The notes: a model not told the origin generated them from the sequence alone. Positions 7,289 through 17,304 are shown, counted from the first letter of the stretch. The stretch: DNA of 64,000 nucleotides from JAIQFR01 sp041494445 (GCA_041494445.1 JBGQAU010000002.1:1-64000); one strand, 5' to 3'. A program made the numbers and translations.

Positions 7289-7789
7289 ATGGGTCGGCGC
7301 AAGCGGGATCTGATGGCGGTGGTCCTGGACCACGTCTTACACGGCACCCCGTGGCCTCCCGTCGTCGAAACAGTCGTGCGGGTCCGCGCAGGACGCCGCG
7401 GGGAGGATCGGCGCCCGAGGAAACAGGCGGCGCTCGAGCCGGTGTGGGCTCTCGCGGATCGCCTGTATCCGGACGAGACGCCGGGGTTGAAAGCGGCGAT
7501 GGTCGAGCACCTGCTCGGAGAGGTGCACGGGTGGCGCCGTGAACTGTGGACGAAAGAAGGCCACCGCCGCGCGCGTTGGCTCCTGATGTCCCGCTTGGGA
7601 GTCGAGGCCATCGGCAGGATGTCGCGGCTCGAGCTCGCGATCGCGGCAGTCGAGGAGACCGAGCGTGGAGGCCGATACGTTCGGGAACGGCTCGCAGCAA
7701 AGGCCGCGACCGACCGCGGGTCGCTTGTCCTGACCGATGCAAGTTCAGACCCGTGCACACCGACCGGACCGCGGCCGGAATCGAATTGA
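7289..7789 (+). CDS. Hypothetical basic protein of integrated element
   Basis: 166 residues from ATG 7289, preceded by AGGGACAGGAAG; an in-frame GTG at 7229 lacks a ribosome binding site. It begins MGRRKRDLMAVVLDHVLHGT and is strongly basic and helical, with several Trp/Arg clusters (HGWRRELWTKEGHRRARWLL). This suggests nucleic-acid binding but no family is recognised. The gap 7091-7228 before it holds nothing obvious. Confidence 0.5.
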   Translation: MGRRKRDLMAVVLDHVLHGTPWPPVVETVVRVRAGRRGEDRRPRKQAALEPVWALADRLYPDETPGLKAAMVEHLLGEVHGWRRELWTKEGHRRARWLLMSRLGVEAIGRMSRLELAIAAVEETERGGRYVRERLAAKAATDRGSLVLTDASSDPCTPTGPRPESN

Positions 7790-7906
7790 AAGCGGATCCT
7801 ATGGCCCAGCACAGACGCATCCATGGCGAATCGTTTACCGAAGGCGTCGTCACGGCCAGGTTCGCCATCGACCCCCGGCCCTGACGGGTCGGATAGAGGA
7901 GACGCG

Positions 7907-8671
7907 ATGATCGAGGAACAGCCGACGAACGAGAATCGAACACTGAGCACGGACGAGATCCTGAAGGCGAGAGGGTTCATGATCGAACGCCAAACGCCGG
8001 CGGAGGTGACGCCTGAGCTCGACTTCTCGCACATTCCGTGCACGGTGGACCGGCGGAGGAGCGCGAGACACGTCTCGCTCGAGGAGACCGCGCGCGACCT
8101 GGCCGAGGCCGAGCAGGAAGCCGAGACGATGGCAGAGGTCCTGCGCGAGGCCCAGCGGACGTTCGAGACGCTGACCAGCACCCGCAACGGGCTCGTGGAA
8201 CGCCAACGCACCACACCCCCGACCCAGGAAACCGCGCACGCCGAGATTGCTTCGCATCTCAGCACGATGTCTTCTCAGCTGCAGGCGGCCGAAGAGCGGG
8301 TGCGCTGCGCTGCCGAGGTGTACGACCAGGCCAAGAGGAAGCATCGGGTGGCGAGGGCGACGCATCTCCAGCGCACCGCGTACGAGGAGGCCATCGAGCT
8401 CGACAAGGAGGCATCGGTTCGCGACGCGGAGCTGGGCGAGTTCCTCGTGGAGTTCCGCGCCAGATGTAAGGCCATGAGCACTCGGGCGGAGAAAGCCGAC
8501 GAGCTCTTGGAGGAAAGTCGGAAACTCGTTCCCGGCACGCACATCCTTTCCGACGTCCCGGAGCGCGTGAGGCCGCTGTGGGCCTCCGGTTTCCGGCACC
8601 GGCTGGACCTTGTCACAACCCAGGTCGCGTGGGCGTTGCACTTCGCAGACCCCGACCGCTTCGGCATCTGA
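7907..8671 (+). CDS. Coiled-coil hypothetical protein of integrated element
   Basis: 254 residues. ATG 7907 is chosen because GAGGAG lies seven bases upstream; an in-frame ATG at 7823 has no such site. Residues of roughly 60-200 are a long charged heptad-like helix (ETARDLAEAEQEAETMAEVL, then RCAAEVYDQAKRKHRVARAT). It is first in a run of closely spaced genes leading to the ejection-like proteins, so a structural or assembly role is possible. No homologous family recognised. Confidence 0.6.
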   Translation: MIEEQPTNENRTLSTDEILKARGFMIERQTPAEVTPELDFSHIPCTVDRRRSARHVSLEETARDLAEAEQEAETMAEVLREAQRTFETLTSTRNGLVERQRTTPPTQETAHAEIASHLSTMSSQLQAAEERVRCAAEVYDQAKRKHRVARATHLQRTAYEEAIELDKEASVRDAELGEFLVEFRARCKAMSTRAEKADELLEESRKLVPGTHILSDVPERVRPLWASGFRHRLDLVTTQVAWALHFADPDRFGI

Positions 8672-8691
8672 AGCAGGCGGAGGAGGACCCG

Positions 8692-9054
8692 ATGCGTTTC
8701 CGAATCACTAAGAGCACGGACATCCGGGACCCGCGCGTTCCTTGCGGGGTCCGGCGGATCTTCGTCACCCCCGGCAAGGAACTCACGATCAACGTGCCCG
8801 ACAACTACCTCCCTCCGGACGGCTGGGAGCCCATGGACGAGCGGGCGCAAGCCGCGATCGTCCGGAAGAGCGAGGAACGTCAGGAACGACTCCTGCACAT
8901 TCTCACGAGGCAACCGGAGTCGGTCGTGCCCGAAGCCTATCGCGCCAAGACGCCGGACCAAGTCCCGATCTACAAGCCCCCGCTCGCCACCGACGAGATC
9001 TCGCCGGGCGTGCCCCCGGGGATTCCCAAGCCTATCGCGGGAAGGGAGGCGTAG
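8692..9054 (+). CDS. Small hypothetical protein upstream of scaffold-like gene
   Basis: 120 residues, ATG 8692 with an excellent GGCGGAGGAGG site. The sequence is MRFRITKSTDIRDP followed by a short beta-like segment (GVRRIFVTPGKELTINVP) and a helical, proline-rich C-terminus ending PPGIPKPIAG. The stop is two bases before the next ATG, so translation is probably coupled. Position suggests a virion-associated accessory protein; no domain recognised. Confidence 0.6.
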   Translation: MRFRITKSTDIRDPRVPCGVRRIFVTPGKELTINVPDNYLPPDGWEPMDERAQAAIVRKSEERQERLLHILTRQPESVVPEAYRAKTPDQVPIYKPPLATDEISPGVPPGIPKPIAGREA

Positions 9055-9056
9055 AA

Positions 9057-9743
9057 ATGGCCATCGCCTCCAACGGTGACGCGGTCGACGGCGCGGCAGC
9101 TTCGCCTGCCGAGATCGCCGAGAAGGAACGGCTGCAGAAGCGCTATCCCGCGATGCACGCGGCAGAGCGGGACCACGTGAACCGTCCCGCGGGTGAGACC
9201 CCGGAGCAGGAGCGCCTCCGGAGGCGCTATCCCGCGATGCACGCGGCGGAGGGGGGGGCCGACGGCGGTCCCCCGCCTTCACCCGCTCCGGCTGCCGCTG
9301 CATCCGCCGCAGGGACCCAGTCGAACGCGGCCGCCGCCCCTGCGGCCGCGTTGCCCGCGAGCGGTGCCTCCGTCCCGGAGCCCGTCGTGGTCGAAGGTCT
9401 CCGCTTTCCCGCCGGAAGCACGGTGGACTCCAACCTCGTCCGCCAGTTCAACGAGCTGGCGCCCGGGCTCGACCAGGACAGCCGTCAGGAAGTCGTCGAC
9501 TTCTATGCGGGACTTCAAAAGCAGGATGCGGAGCGCTGGCGCGACGAGGTCGCCGGCTGGCAGCGCGACGTCGAGAAAGAGTTCTCCGCATCCGACATGG
9601 ACTCCGCTCGAGATGTGATCTCCGAGTTCGGAGACGCCGCTCTGATCGAGGAGCTGAAGTGGTCCGGCTTCGACCGCAACCCGGCTCTCGTTCGCCTTGT
9701 CGTCAAGGTCGCCAGGAAACTCGGCGCGGGGGCAGGTCGCTAA
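9057..9743 (+). CDS. Phage scaffolding/capsid-assembly-like protein
   Basis: 228 residues. The N-terminal third holds a duplicated segment, ERLQKRYPAMHAAE and ERLRRRYPAMHAAE. Then come an Ala/Pro linker and a C-terminal helical domain: VRQFNELAPGLDQDSRQEVV, a Trp-containing helix, and ELKWSGFDRNPALVRLVVKV. The acidic-helical pattern ending in a G-F/L-x-N-P-x-L-V-R motif resembles podoviral capsid-assembly proteins. A capsid gene would normally follow, but the next gene is an ejection-like protein, so the partner capsid is missing or supplied in trans. Confidence 0.55.
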   Translation: MAIASNGDAVDGAAASPAEIAEKERLQKRYPAMHAAERDHVNRPAGETPEQERLRRRYPAMHAAEGGADGGPPPSPAPAAAASAAGTQSNAAAAPAAALPASGASVPEPVVVEGLRFPAGSTVDSNLVRQFNELAPGLDQDSRQEVVDFYAGLQKQDAERWRDEVAGWQRDVEKEFSASDMDSARDVISEFGDAALIEELKWSGFDRNPALVRLVVKVARKLGAGAGR

Positions 9744-9785
9744 GGACTCTCTATCCCGACGCGCGCACCCGCCAAGGAGTTAGCA

Positions 9786-11426
9786 ATGCGAATTCCAGTG
9801 TATGAGCCCACCGTCGTTCCCGAGCCCATGCCGACCCCGTTCCGGTCGGGGGGCGGCGACGTCGCGGCCGGAGGCCTCGCCGTGGCCGAGGGCATTCGCA
9901 AGGTGGCCGGGGTGCTCGGCGCGATTCACGAGAGCGAGATGGACAAGGCCAACTCGGCCGTTGTCACCGAAGCCTTCGGGAAACTTACGGAACGTGCAAC
10001 GCAGATCATCTACGATCCGCAGACCGGAGCGCTGTCGAAGCACGGCGTAGACGCACGCGGCGTCGCGGACCAGGTGGAGCGGAATCTCCAGGACTTCGCC
10101 GCCCAGACCGAGGCCGGCCTAACGAATCAGGAACAACGTAGGGCCTTCCGGGGACTCGCGCAGCGGACCCTCTCGGAAGCCCAGCGCGAGCTGATGCGGC
10201 ACGAGCTCCAAGAGTACGAAACCGCGGACCAGGAATCGACCGCCGCTCTCCTCGACAACATCCGGGCCCGGGCCTCCACGCGCTTTGATCAGGCAGACGT
10301 CGTCGAGAACGCGGCGGACGAAGTCCGCGTGCTCGCGCGAGCACGCGGCGAGCGGGCGGGCTGGGACGCCGCTCAGATCGAGGACCAAGTCCGGAAGGAA
10401 CTGACGAAACTCCACGCGCCCGTCTTCGCGCAGCTCGTCGAGCGGGATCCGGAGGCGGCACGGACGTACCTCGACGACCACAAGGACGACCTCAGTCCCG
10501 AGGCACAAGTGCAATTCGGCCGGGCCGCGGACGCCGGGAATCTGCGAAAGCGCGGTCAGGAGAAGACGGACCGCCTGTGGGCCGACCGGCACGGCTCCCT
10601 CGACCTCGCGCTGCAGGACGCCGCGGAGATCGCCAATCCGGAGCTGCGGGACGACGTAGAGTCCCGTCTCCGCCAGCGCTCGGCCGATCAGAACGCGGCC
10701 CTCGCCCAGACGGAAGCCCAGGACACCGCTCTTGCCGACAAGTACTTCACGCAGCGCGGCACCCACAACGACATCCCGGTCAGCATCTGGTCTCGCCTCC
10801 CGAGCGACAAGCAGGGCTACTTCCTGCGCGAGGAGCGGTTCCGGAACGAGGGCGCGCCCGAGATGAAAGTCTCGGACGTGACCGACTCGACGTGGAACGA
10901 GTGGTATGCCTACAAACAGCTCGGGCCCGAGCAGAAGGTCGGCGTGAATCTCCTCACGACGTTCCGGCGGAAGGTGCCCGACTCCATGGTCATGCAGGCC
11001 ATCGAGGAGCAGGAGTCCTACCGCAACGCGCTGCAGCGCGGAGGCGATCGCGCGCCGGAGCTCACCGAACTCCAGAGCCGCGCGCAGCAAGTCGAGACGG
11101 CCGCGCGGCGCGCCGGGATCCTCCCGTGGGACGTCCAGGCGGACGAAACCCAGAAGAAGGATTTCAGCGTGTTCCAAAGCGCGGCGGACTTGGCCATTCG
11201 TGATTTCGAGCGCAACAAGCTCGGGGGGAAGCGGAAGGCGACCGAGGACGAGGCCCAGCCCCTGATCGACCGACTCCTGATCCACGGCGAGGTCCCGCGG
11301 CCCTGGTACGTTCCCAATCCACACTTCCTCCTCTACACGCTCCCGCCGGCCAGGCCTTCGTCCCGTTCGGCGAGACCGAAACCGGCAGGACGGAACCCCG
11401 GCACGAACTCACCGACCAGGACGTAG
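9786..11426 (+). CDS. Podovirus internal-virion/ejection-like protein, likely frameshifted near its end
   Basis: 546 residues in the intact frame, almost entirely charged alpha-helix with an Ala/Gly patch near the N-terminus (GGGDVAAGGLAVAEGIRKVA), like podoviral internal core or DNA-ejection proteins. The last 30 residues in this frame are Pro/Arg/Ser-rich and unnatural. Moving to the -1 frame near 11345-11356 gives a continuation GQAFVPFGETETGR and then a helical tail ending at 11554, where the stop TGA overlaps the ATG of the next gene (ATGA). That overlap suggests the real product ends at 11554, by recoding, mutation or sequencing error. Confidence 0.65.
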   Translation: MRIPVYEPTVVPEPMPTPFRSGGGDVAAGGLAVAEGIRKVAGVLGAIHESEMDKANSAVVTEAFGKLTERATQIIYDPQTGALSKHGVDARGVADQVERNLQDFAAQTEAGLTNQEQRRAFRGLAQRTLSEAQRELMRHELQEYETADQESTAALLDNIRARASTRFDQADVVENAADEVRVLARARGERAGWDAAQIEDQVRKELTKLHAPVFAQLVERDPEAARTYLDDHKDDLSPEAQVQFGRAADAGNLRKRGQEKTDRLWADRHGSLDLALQDAAEIANPELRDDVESRLRQRSADQNAALAQTEAQDTALADKYFTQRGTHNDIPVSIWSRLPSDKQGYFLREERFRNEGAPEMKVSDVTDSTWNEWYAYKQLGPEQKVGVNLLTTFRRKVPDSMVMQAIEEQESYRNALQRGGDRAPELTELQSRAQQVETAARRAGILPWDVQADETQKKDFSVFQSAADLAIRDFERNKLGGKRKATEDEAQPLIDRLLIHGEVPRPWYVPNPHFLLYTLPPARPSSRSARPKPAGRNPGTNSPTRT

Positions 11427-11550
11427 CCGTGCCGCCATTCTGGCGACGCCAGGTCGAGGCCGCGATCCGCCGCGACGGTCGCGAAGTCACGGATCAGGAG
11501 GTCCGGATCCGTTACCTCCGCTTCCTCGAGTCCGGAGGAGGGGGCGCGCG

Positions 11551-14500
11551 ATGAGCGAGCCCAACTGGAATCCCTTCGACGAGCAGATCCGGCGAGAAAG
11601 GACCACCGCGACCGCGGCGGTCCCTGCGCGGCCGCCCGCGGAGGTCCCTCCAGGGGCGCCGACGGAGACGGCGCTCGGCGTGGATCAGGAGAATGCGTTC
11701 CAGGACTGGCTCAAGCGGCAACGTAATGCGGCGGGCGGACCGGTAGCGAACGACCTTCCCGTATACGACGTCCGAGGTCTATACCTCTCGTTGGGCGGAA
11801 AGGATGTTCCTCCGGGGCATGGACCCGACACCTACAAGCGACCGACGCATCCGACGTTCAGCGACGAGTCGATCTACCACGGGGTCGGCACCCACGAGGG
11901 CGGCCACTGGTCCGAGGACGGGACGAAGTTCTACGCGAGCCCGTGGAACGTCCAGAATATGGGCGGCCCGGCGGCTCTTCAGGGCTACTTTCACAAGTTC
12001 GAATCCGGCGTCGAGCTCGTGCTCCCGAGCGCGGTCCAGGCCGGCGCGAATCCGTTCGACGATCAGATCCGGCGAGAGCGCGAGGGACAAGCCGGCGCCC
12101 TCAACGTGGCGTTCTCCTCCACGGCGGGCACGGATCCGGACCGCCAGGCCGAGGTCCTCCGTCTCGGGCGCGCCAGCGGCCTGCCCGTCGACCTCGTCGG
12201 CCGGAACGTGGACGAGGTCTCCGGTCGCGTCGCTGCCTCCAAGGCCTCCCGTCTGCTCGCGAACGCGCCCGAGCTGGGCGCGTGGTACTCCGACCAGAAC
12301 AACGCGGCCGTCGCGCGGGACGACGTCGCGAACCTCCACGGGATCGCCTGGGCGATCGGGGCTCCGTTCCACGCGCTCTGGGACAAGATCCGAGAGCAGG
12401 AGACCGTGGCCCGGCAGTTCCGGGAGTACGCCGGCGGTGGCGACGAAGCGAACCGCCAGCGGATCGGCGAGCTCGAGCAGGCCTACGGCGAGAAGGACTA
12501 CGGCGCGAAGACCTGGTGGCAGCGTGCCTACCTCGCGCCGTGGAAGATGGCTCCACTCATCGTGGGCGACCTGGCCTCGCGCTACCTCGGCTACTTCGCC
12601 GGCACCGCGATCGGGACACTCGGAGGAGCCGCCGCCGGAGGGGCCGCTGGAGCTCCCGCGGCCGGCGCCGGCGCCGTGCCGGGTGCCGCGGTCGGCGGGA
12701 CCGCGGGCGGGACCGCTCTCGGCGTGGCGGGGCAGTTCCTCGGATCCGCCGCGTTCAACTTCTTCGAATTCGCCGGCCCGCTCTACTCCGAGTTGTCGAA
12801 GCTCCGGGACGACAGCGGGAAGCCGCTTGACCCGCGAGTGGTCCGGGCTTCCGCGACGGCCGGCGCCGCGATCGACGGCCTCCTCATGGCTGGCCTCTTC
12901 GGTCGCGTCGCGTCCGCGGTGCCCGGGGTGGGCGAGGCGCTCGAGTCGATCGGTGCGCAGACCGTCCGGCGTGCGCTCGCGCAGAAGACCGTTGGGACCG
13001 CGGCCGCGCAGCTCGCGAAGAAGTACGGGGAGCACGTTCTCTCGGGTGCATTGCTCATGGCCGCGCAGTCGGGCGTGAACGCAGCCACCCGGGAAACCGC
13101 GAAGGCAGCCTCCGGACAGCCGATCGACGTGAGCTGGAGCCGGATCCCGATCGCGACCGCCGAGGGGTTCGGCCGCGGCCTCGAGGACATGCTCCTCCTC
13201 GCGGCGCTCCGGCCCGGGCGCGCGTTCCTGCAGGACCTGGGCCGCGTCCACGCGGTCTCGGAAGGCGCGGCGCGCCTCGAGGAGCTCACGCAGAGCGCGC
13301 GCGCGTCGAAGCTCCGGGCCCGGATGCCGGAGAAGTTCCAGGAGGTCGTCCGCCAGCTGGTCGCCGAGCACGGCGAGGTCCAGAACGTCTCCGTTCCCGT
13401 CGAGCGGTGGGACGCCTACTGGCGCGACCAAGGCCTCGACCCCGCCGCCGTCGCCCGGAACGTCCTCTCGGACCCCGCGCGGTACGGCCAGGCCGTGCAG
13501 AACGGCGGGGACGTCGTCATCCCGATCGAGAACTACCTCACGCACCTCGCGCCGACCGAGCACCACGCGGCCCTGCGTCCGGATCTCCGCCTCTACCAGG
13601 GCGACCCGACGCCTCGCGAACTCGCGGAAGCCTACCGCGCCGAGACGGAACGCACCGCGCAACTCGCGCAGGAGCCGGTCGAGTCCCTGAGCGCTCCCGA
13701 CCACCAACTGTACGACACGGAGCGGGCCCGGGCGATCGCCGCCGGGCTCGACGAGACCCAGGCCGACGTCCACGCCCGGAATCAGACGGCGTTCTGGCGC
13801 GTCATGGCCGCCCGGACCGGAGGAGGCTCGGCCCTCGAGCTCTATCGCAGATACGAACCCGGAGCTCGGCCCGCGGAGACCGCGCCGCCGGCGCGGGCGG
13901 AGGCCGGCCAGGTCGAAGCCTCCGAGGTCTCCGCCGCGGAGCGCGCCCAGGGCCTTGACGGGCTCCCAGGACTTCGGGAAGGCCTGACCGCGGCGGAGGT
14001 CCAGGAGCACGCCCACGCGATCCAGAAGGCCCGCGCGGAGGGCGAGGCCGCCCTCAGAGGCCGGATCACGGAGGACCAGGCGCGGCTGAAGTCGGAGGCG
14101 TTCCTCCAGGAGCTCGATCGAGCCCGGGAGCAGGTCCGGGCGGAAGCGGCGCAGGATCCCGTCCAGGCGGCGCTGTGGTTCCTGCGAAACGGATCCATGG
14201 CCGATGGCTCCGAAATACCGGACACGCTGAGAGACGAAGCCGGGCAGCCGGTGAAACTCTCCCGGCACTACCTCATCGACCGGTACGGGAAGCCGATCCT
14301 CTCAGAGATCCCGCGGGGATTCGTCGAGGACGATACGGGCGCCGAGGGGCCGCGGCCGATGGGACATCCCGACGTCGTCGCCGGAATGTTCGGCGTCTCG
14401 AGCGGTGACGAGCTCGTGCAGGCGCTCCGATCCGGACGCGCGGCCGTCGTGGATCCGGAAGCCGAGGCACGGCGCCGCGTCGAGAACCAACACGGGAACC

Positions 14501-17304
14501 TCGCGAACGAGCCGATGCGACTCTCCCGCGAGGCGATGGACGCGGTGCACGGCGAAGCCCGCGGCGAGCAGCTCGCCGTCGAGCTGCGCCTCCTGAAACG
14601 GCAGGCCGAGCGGACCGGGACCTGGCGGCCGAGGCCTCCCGTGAGCGTCGCCGGCGCGCTCGAGCGCGCGCGGACCGAAACCCTCGGGAAGCGCCTCTCG
14701 GAGATCTCCCCGTTCGTGATCGAACGGACCGAGCGGATGGCCCGGAGGGCCGCAGTCGCGGCCGCGGCGCGCGGGGACATGATGGGAGCGTACGAGGCGA
14801 ACGAGCGCGCGCTCTGGAATTACGCGCTCTACCGCGCGGCCGTCGATCTACGCCGCCAGGGCGAGGCCGCGACGCAGCTCCTCGCCGGCGCCGCGCGACC
14901 GGCGGCCCGGGCCAAGATCGGGCTCGTCGATCCGCTCATGCGGGAGCAGGCGGAGGCCATCCTCGAGCGGTTCGGCTACTTGCCGAGGGGGCCACAGCGG
15001 ACGCGGACGCTGTTCTCGTGGGCGTCGGAGGCCGAGGAGCGCTGGGGCGACGAAGTCAGCATCGACGATCGCCTCTTCGACGAGGCCTGGCGCAAGCCCG
15101 CGGGCCAGCTCACCGTCGACGAGCTGCTGGCCGTGCGGAACGCTATCCACAACATCTCCCACCTGGCCGCGAACCGTGGGAAGGTCCTCACCGCGGAAGG
15201 CAAGGTCGAGCTGGCGGACGCCGTCCGGGAGCTTCGCGAAGGCGCCCTCCGGAACGTCCCCGACCGAGGTCCTCGGCCGATCAGTCACGACGCTGGCGGG
15301 CGCCTCGAGGGCGTCGGGGAGTGGATCTCCGAGAAGGGCGCGGAGTGGCGGCGCCTCGAAAACATATTCCGATTACTCGACGGCGCCGACATCAACGGGC
15401 CCTGGCAGCGCTACATCTGGAACCCGATCAAGGCCGCGCGCACGAAGTCGTACGAGCTCGCGGACCTCCACGCGCGGAAGTTCCTCGAGGCGCTCGAGGC
15501 CCTCCCCGGGGACGTCCAGGGCCGACTCGCCGAACTGGTGTTCATCCCCGAAATCGGCCAGCCCCTCAGTCGACGCGAGATTCTCATGGTCGGGGCGAAC
15601 ACCGGGAACGACAGCAACTACTTCAAGCTCGCGAAAGGGTACGGCTGGACGGACGGACAAATCGAGGCGATCACGAAGCACCTCGGGAAAGCCGAGTGGG
15701 ACTGGCTCCAGGCGACGTGGGACACGTACGAGGGCATGTGGCCGGAGATCGTCGCGCACCAGGAGCGGACCACCGGGCTCCCGCCCGAGAAAGTGCAGGC
15801 CCGGCCCGTCCGGACCGAGTACGGCACCTATCGCGGCGGGTACTTCCCCGCCGTCTACGCCCGCGACGCCTCGGTCGCCGGCGAGCGCCAGGCGATCAGC
15901 GCGCCCGGGCAGATCTTCGATCGCGGATACTTCAAGCCCACGACACCCCAGGGGTACACGAAGAGCCGCATCGAAGACTTCGCCCGGCCGATCTCGCTCG
16001 ACATGTCCCTGATCCCGGCGCAGATGGCGCAGCACATTCACGACGTCGCCTTCCGCGAGGCGGTCATCAGCGTCGGGAAGCTGATTCTCAACGAAGAAGT
16101 CCGCGACACGATCCGAAGGACCGCGGGGAAGGAGTACGTCCCGCTCCTCCTGCCGTGGCTCCGCGGGGTCGCCAACGATCGCATCTACTCCACGGGCGAT
16201 CACCTGAGCAGCTTCGATCGGATGCTCGACACCACGCGCTCTCGCGCCACCGTGGGGATCCTCGCCTACAAGGTCGCCGTCATTTCCGGCAACCTGTCCA
16301 ACATCGTGACCGCGCGCGCCGCGGCGAAAGGAACCTACCTGACGGGCGCGTCGATCGACCTCATGCGGAGCCCGCGGGAAACGTGGGAATTCGTCAAGTC
16401 GAAGTCCCCGGGGGAGATGGCGCACCGGGTCGACAACGTCGATCGGGACATCCGGGACAAGGTGCGCGAGCTCGCGACGCGCTACGACATCCCGGCCAAG
16501 ACCCAGCGCTTCGGGATGCGCCTGATTTCCCTGTCGGACATGGTCGGATCCGTCCCTGCGTGGCTCGGGGCCTATCGGCAGTACCTCGCCGAGCACGAAG
16601 GCGTCGAGGACGCGGAAGCTGTCCGGTACGCGGACCAGCAGGTCCGCCGGGTCTTTGGCGGATCCCAGGCCGAGGACCTGCCGGCACTCCTCCGGAATCC
16701 CGGGGCGTGGAAGCTCCTCACGATGTTCCAGTCGTACATGAACTCGCAGTACAACCTCGGCGCCGATCTCGCCGGCGACGTCGCCCGGTCTGCACGGAGG
16801 GGAACGCTCCGCCAGGACCTCCCGGAGCAACTCGCGGAATCGGTCGCACTCGTGCTGGGCCTCACCGTCGTCAACGAATATCTCGCCGGCCGCGGGCCCG
16901 ACAAGGACGAGCGGTGGGCCGCGTGGGCGCTCCGAAAGCTGGTGGTGTTTCCGTTCGCCGTGCTCCCATTCCCGCTGCGCGAGGCGGGCTCCATGCTCGA
17001 GGCGAAGCTCCGGGGCCGCGGCCGCGGGCAGGCGAGGACCTCGCCGGCGCTCGAGCTCCTGACGAAGACGTGGGAGGCGGGGGCGGACGCCTGGGACATC
17101 GTCACCGGGCCGCCACGACGCCGGGCGCAAGCGCTCGAGCAGGCGGCCGAGGTCGCGGCGACGTGGGCAGGGCTTCCGGTCGCTCAACCCAGGCTCACGG
17201 GCCATTACCTGTGGGATGTCTACAAGGGCCGGGAACACCCGGACTCGGCGTGGCAATTCATGCGAGGCGTCCTGTACGGCTCCAAGAGGAAAAAGGGCCG
17301 ATAG
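11551..17304 (+). CDS. Giant polyvalent virion-ejection-like protein (1917 aa)
   Basis: ATG overlaps the upstream frame (ATGA). The first ~165 residues include a compact domain with SDESIYHGVGTHEGGHW and SPWNVQNMGG, as seen at the ends of large phage internal proteins. NPFDEQIRRER at residues 6-16 recurs as NPFDDQIRRER near residue 168. A Gly/Ala-rich membrane-active region follows at about 340-420 (IGTLGGAAAGGAAGAPAAGA), then long helical repeats, a PVERWDAYWRDQGLDPAAVA/ENYLTHLAPTEHH segment near 620-670, and a helical C-terminus rich in Arg. Size, glycine-rich segment and position behind another ejection-like protein fit the N4/P22-like internal virion class. No lytic transglycosylase motif was recognised. 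Odd: no other virion gene nearby. Confidence 0.65.
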   Translation: MSEPNWNPFDEQIRRERTTATAAVPARPPAEVPPGAPTETALGVDQENAFQDWLKRQRNAAGGPVANDLPVYDVRGLYLSLGGKDVPPGHGPDTYKRPTHPTFSDESIYHGVGTHEGGHWSEDGTKFYASPWNVQNMGGPAALQGYFHKFESGVELVLPSAVQAGANPFDDQIRREREGQAGALNVAFSSTAGTDPDRQAEVLRLGRASGLPVDLVGRNVDEVSGRVAASKASRLLANAPELGAWYSDQNNAAVARDDVANLHGIAWAIGAPFHALWDKIREQETVARQFREYAGGGDEANRQRIGELEQAYGEKDYGAKTWWQRAYLAPWKMAPLIVGDLASRYLGYFAGTAIGTLGGAAAGGAAGAPAAGAGAVPGAAVGGTAGGTALGVAGQFLGSAAFNFFEFAGPLYSELSKLRDDSGKPLDPRVVRASATAGAAIDGLLMAGLFGRVASAVPGVGEALESIGAQTVRRALAQKTVGTAAAQLAKKYGEHVLSGALLMAAQSGVNAATRETAKAASGQPIDVSWSRIPIATAEGFGRGLEDMLLLAALRPGRAFLQDLGRVHAVSEGAARLEELTQSARASKLRARMPEKFQEVVRQLVAEHGEVQNVSVPVERWDAYWRDQGLDPAAVARNVLSDPARYGQAVQNGGDVVIPIENYLTHLAPTEHHAALRPDLRLYQGDPTPRELAEAYRAETERTAQLAQEPVESLSAPDHQLYDTERARAIAAGLDETQADVHARNQTAFWRVMAARTGGGSALELYRRYEPGARPAETAPPARAEAGQVEASEVSAAERAQGLDGLPGLREGLTAAEVQEHAHAIQKARAEGEAALRGRITEDQARLKSEAFLQELDRAREQVRAEAAQDPVQAALWFLRNGSMADGSEIPDTLRDEAGQPVKLSRHYLIDRYGKPILSEIPRGFVEDDTGAEGPRPMGHPDVVAGMFGVSSGDELVQALRSGRAAVVDPEAEARRRVENQHGNLANEPMRLSREAMDAVHGEARGEQLAVELRLLKRQAERTGTWRPRPPVSVAGALERARTETLGKRLSEISPFVIERTERMARRAAVAAAARGDMMGAYEANERALWNYALYRAAVDLRRQGEAATQLLAGAARPAARAKIGLVDPLMREQAEAILERFGYLPRGPQRTRTLFSWASEAEERWGDEVSIDDRLFDEAWRKPAGQLTVDELLAVRNAIHNISHLAANRGKVLTAEGKVELADAVRELREGALRNVPDRGPRPISHDAGGRLEGVGEWISEKGAEWRRLENIFRLLDGADINGPWQRYIWNPIKAARTKSYELADLHARKFLEALEALPGDVQGRLAELVFIPEIGQPLSRREILMVGANTGNDSNYFKLAKGYGWTDGQIEAITKHLGKAEWDWLQATWDTYEGMWPEIVAHQERTTGLPPEKVQARPVRTEYGTYRGGYFPAVYARDASVAGERQAISAPGQIFDRGYFKPTTPQGYTKSRIEDFARPISLDMSLIPAQMAQHIHDVAFREAVISVGKLILNEEVRDTIRRTAGKEYVPLLLPWLRGVANDRIYSTGDHLSSFDRMLDTTRSRATVGILAYKVAVISGNLSNIVTARAAAKGTYLTGASIDLMRSPRETWEFVKSKSPGEMAHRVDNVDRDIRDKVRELATRYDIPAKTQRFGMRLISLSDMVGSVPAWLGAYRQYLAEHEGVEDAEAVRYADQQVRRVFGGSQAEDLPALLRNPGAWKLLTMFQSYMNSQYNLGADLAGDVARSARRGTLRQDLPEQLAESVALVLGLTVVNEYLAGRGPDKDERWAAWALRKLVVFPFAVLPFPLREAGSMLEAKLRGRGRGQARTSPALELLTKTWEAGADAWDIVTGPPRRRAQALEQAAEVAATWAGLPVAQPRLTGHYLWDVYKGREHPDSAWQFMRGVLYGSKRKKGR

